A stretch of 15,259 nt of DNA from positions 14,615 to 29,873 of the forward strand of contig DJHY01000043.1 of NCBI GenBank assembly GCA_002433335.1. Reading direction: 5' to 3'. The translations under genes were made by a program, and so were the position numbers. This document shows, in pieces, positions 14,808-15,259 of this stretch; position 1 is the first letter of the stretch; every line of letters begins with the position of its first letter. The stretch comes from Rhodospirillaceae bacterium UBA6608. GTDB taxonomy: Bacteria > Pseudomonadota > Alphaproteobacteria > Rhodospirillales_A > Casp-alpha2. The notes under the pieces were generated by a model. It was not told where the DNA came from, ran no database searches, and saw nothing but the letters and a program-made list of their open reading frames with translations.

Positions 14808-14923
14808 TTTGCCGCCGGTCCTTGTCCGATGCCCTTAATGTCACGGCCCTTCCAGAAGGCCGCAAGGTTGGGCTAAAACCATTAAAACTTTATCGACCAA
14901 AAAAATGAAACCCAGGAACATCC
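14808..14923. promoter_or_regulatory. Divergent promoter region between glycosyltransferase and acyl-CoA dehydrogenase
   Basis: These 116 nt must carry start signals for both divergent genes. The part at 14875-14912 is AT-rich (TAAAACCATTAAAACTTTAT). No hexamer pair convinced me on either strand. AGGA at 14914-14917 is the ribosome site of the plus-strand gene, 6 nt before its ATG. Confidence 0.45.
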
Positions 14924-15259
14924 ATGACAAGCTCTCCCCAAACGCACCCGGAAATCCGGGAGTCCGTGGCCGCATTATGCCGTGATTTCCCCGGCGAATA
15001 CTGGCGTGGCAAAGACGCCGACCGGGCCTATCCCACCGAATTCGTCAATGCCCTGACCGAAGCGGGCTTCCTGGCCTGCCTGATCCCCGAGGAATACGGC
15101 GGATCGGGCCTGGGCCTGTCGGAAGCGATCGCGATCATGGAGGAAATCCATAAATCCGGCTGCAGCGGCGGCGCCTGCCACGCGCAGATGTATATCATGG
15201 GCGCACTGTTGCGCCATGGCGACGAAGAAAAGAAAAAGAAATACCTGCCGGAAATCGCC
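14924..15259 (+). CDS. Acyl-CoA dehydrogenase, N-terminal part (3' end beyond the window)
   Basis: The ATG at 14924 follows AGGA with a 6-nt gap and opens a frame of 112 codons that runs off the window end. The N-terminal helical domain of acyl-CoA dehydrogenases is plain: LIPEEYGGSGLGLSEAIAIMEEI (about 53-75), then the segment with HAQMY and GDEEKKKKYLPEIA, which leads to the FAD-binding domain in full-length enzymes (~380 residues). It should oxidise an acyl-CoA at C2-C3 and pass electrons to ETF. The catalytic glutamate lies beyond the window. It is divergent from the glycosyltransferase gene and probably belongs to a fatty- or branched-acid catabolic operon to the right. The substrate is unknown. 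Confidence 0.92.
   Translation, partial: MTSSPQTHPEIRESVAALCRDFPGEYWRGKDADRAYPTEFVNALTEAGFLACLIPEEYGGSGLGLSEAIAIMEEIHKSGCSGGACHAQMYIMGALLRHGDEEKKKKYLPEIA

Noticed and set aside
13731..14876. A 381-codon plus-strand frame across the glycosyltransferase gene
   Set aside because: It is antisense to a clear GT2 gene, its product has no recognisable domain, and it covers both intergenic regions.

Overview
The window is a GC-rich, densely packed stretch of bacterial chromosome. Gene content (an orphan response regulator, Uup-type ABC-F, CoxMSL-type molybdenum hydroxylase, cobalamin-type radical SAM enzyme, D-glutamate catabolism pair) and codon use suggest a free-living alphaproteobacterium, perhaps of the Rhodospirillales. 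That placement is an inference from gene style; no rRNA or other marker is present. There are no tRNA or rRNA genes, CRISPR arrays, insertion sequences or phage genes, and no gene-free stretch exceeds 300 bases.

Layout. (1) 1-1832, plus strand: the 3' part of a DUF1611/DgcN-type gene, 2 nt from a DgcA-type enolase-superfamily epimerase. Together they look like a D-glutamate (N-acetyl-D-glutamate) catabolic pair. (2) 1833-2031: an AT-rich intergenic region. (3) 2032-3174, plus: a response regulator that joins a REC domain to an HPt-like C-terminal domain. (4) 3196-5016, minus: a Uup-type ABC-F ATPase. (5) 5171-5488, plus: a small unrecognised protein with an ACT-like secondary-structure pattern. 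(6) 5493-11862, minus: a seven-gene operon, read from right to left as marR, coxG-like, coxM-like, coxS-like, coxL-like, a crotonase and an alpha/beta hydrolase. The genes overlap or lie within 30 nt of each other. (7) 11975-14807, minus: a DPM1-like membrane glycosyltransferase followed by a B12-type radical SAM protein. (8) 14924-end, plus: the 5' part of an acyl-CoA dehydrogenase.

The centre of interest is region 6. A three-subunit molybdenum hydroxylase (FAD, 2Fe-2S and Mo subunits) with a CoxG-like partner is co-transcribed with a CoA-ester enzyme of the crotonase fold and an enol-lactonase-like hydrolase. This arrangement suggests a catabolic pathway: hydroxylation of a substrate, then CoA-thioester processing and hydrolysis. 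The Mo subunit carries PLRGAGR where true CO dehydrogenase carries AYxCSFR, so CO is unlikely to be the substrate. The crotonase lacks the first catalytic glutamate of enoyl-CoA hydratases and keeps the second, so it may be an isomerase or a different CoA enzyme. Just upstream of marR are two 18-bp palindromic boxes, 16/18 identical and exactly 20 bp apart. They are strong candidates for the operators of this MarR protein and thus of the whole operon.

A second point of interest is the pairing of a B12-type radical SAM protein with a polyprenyl-phosphate-type glycosyltransferase, which suggests modification of a lipid or lipid-linked glycan. No wholly new defence or mobile system is visible.
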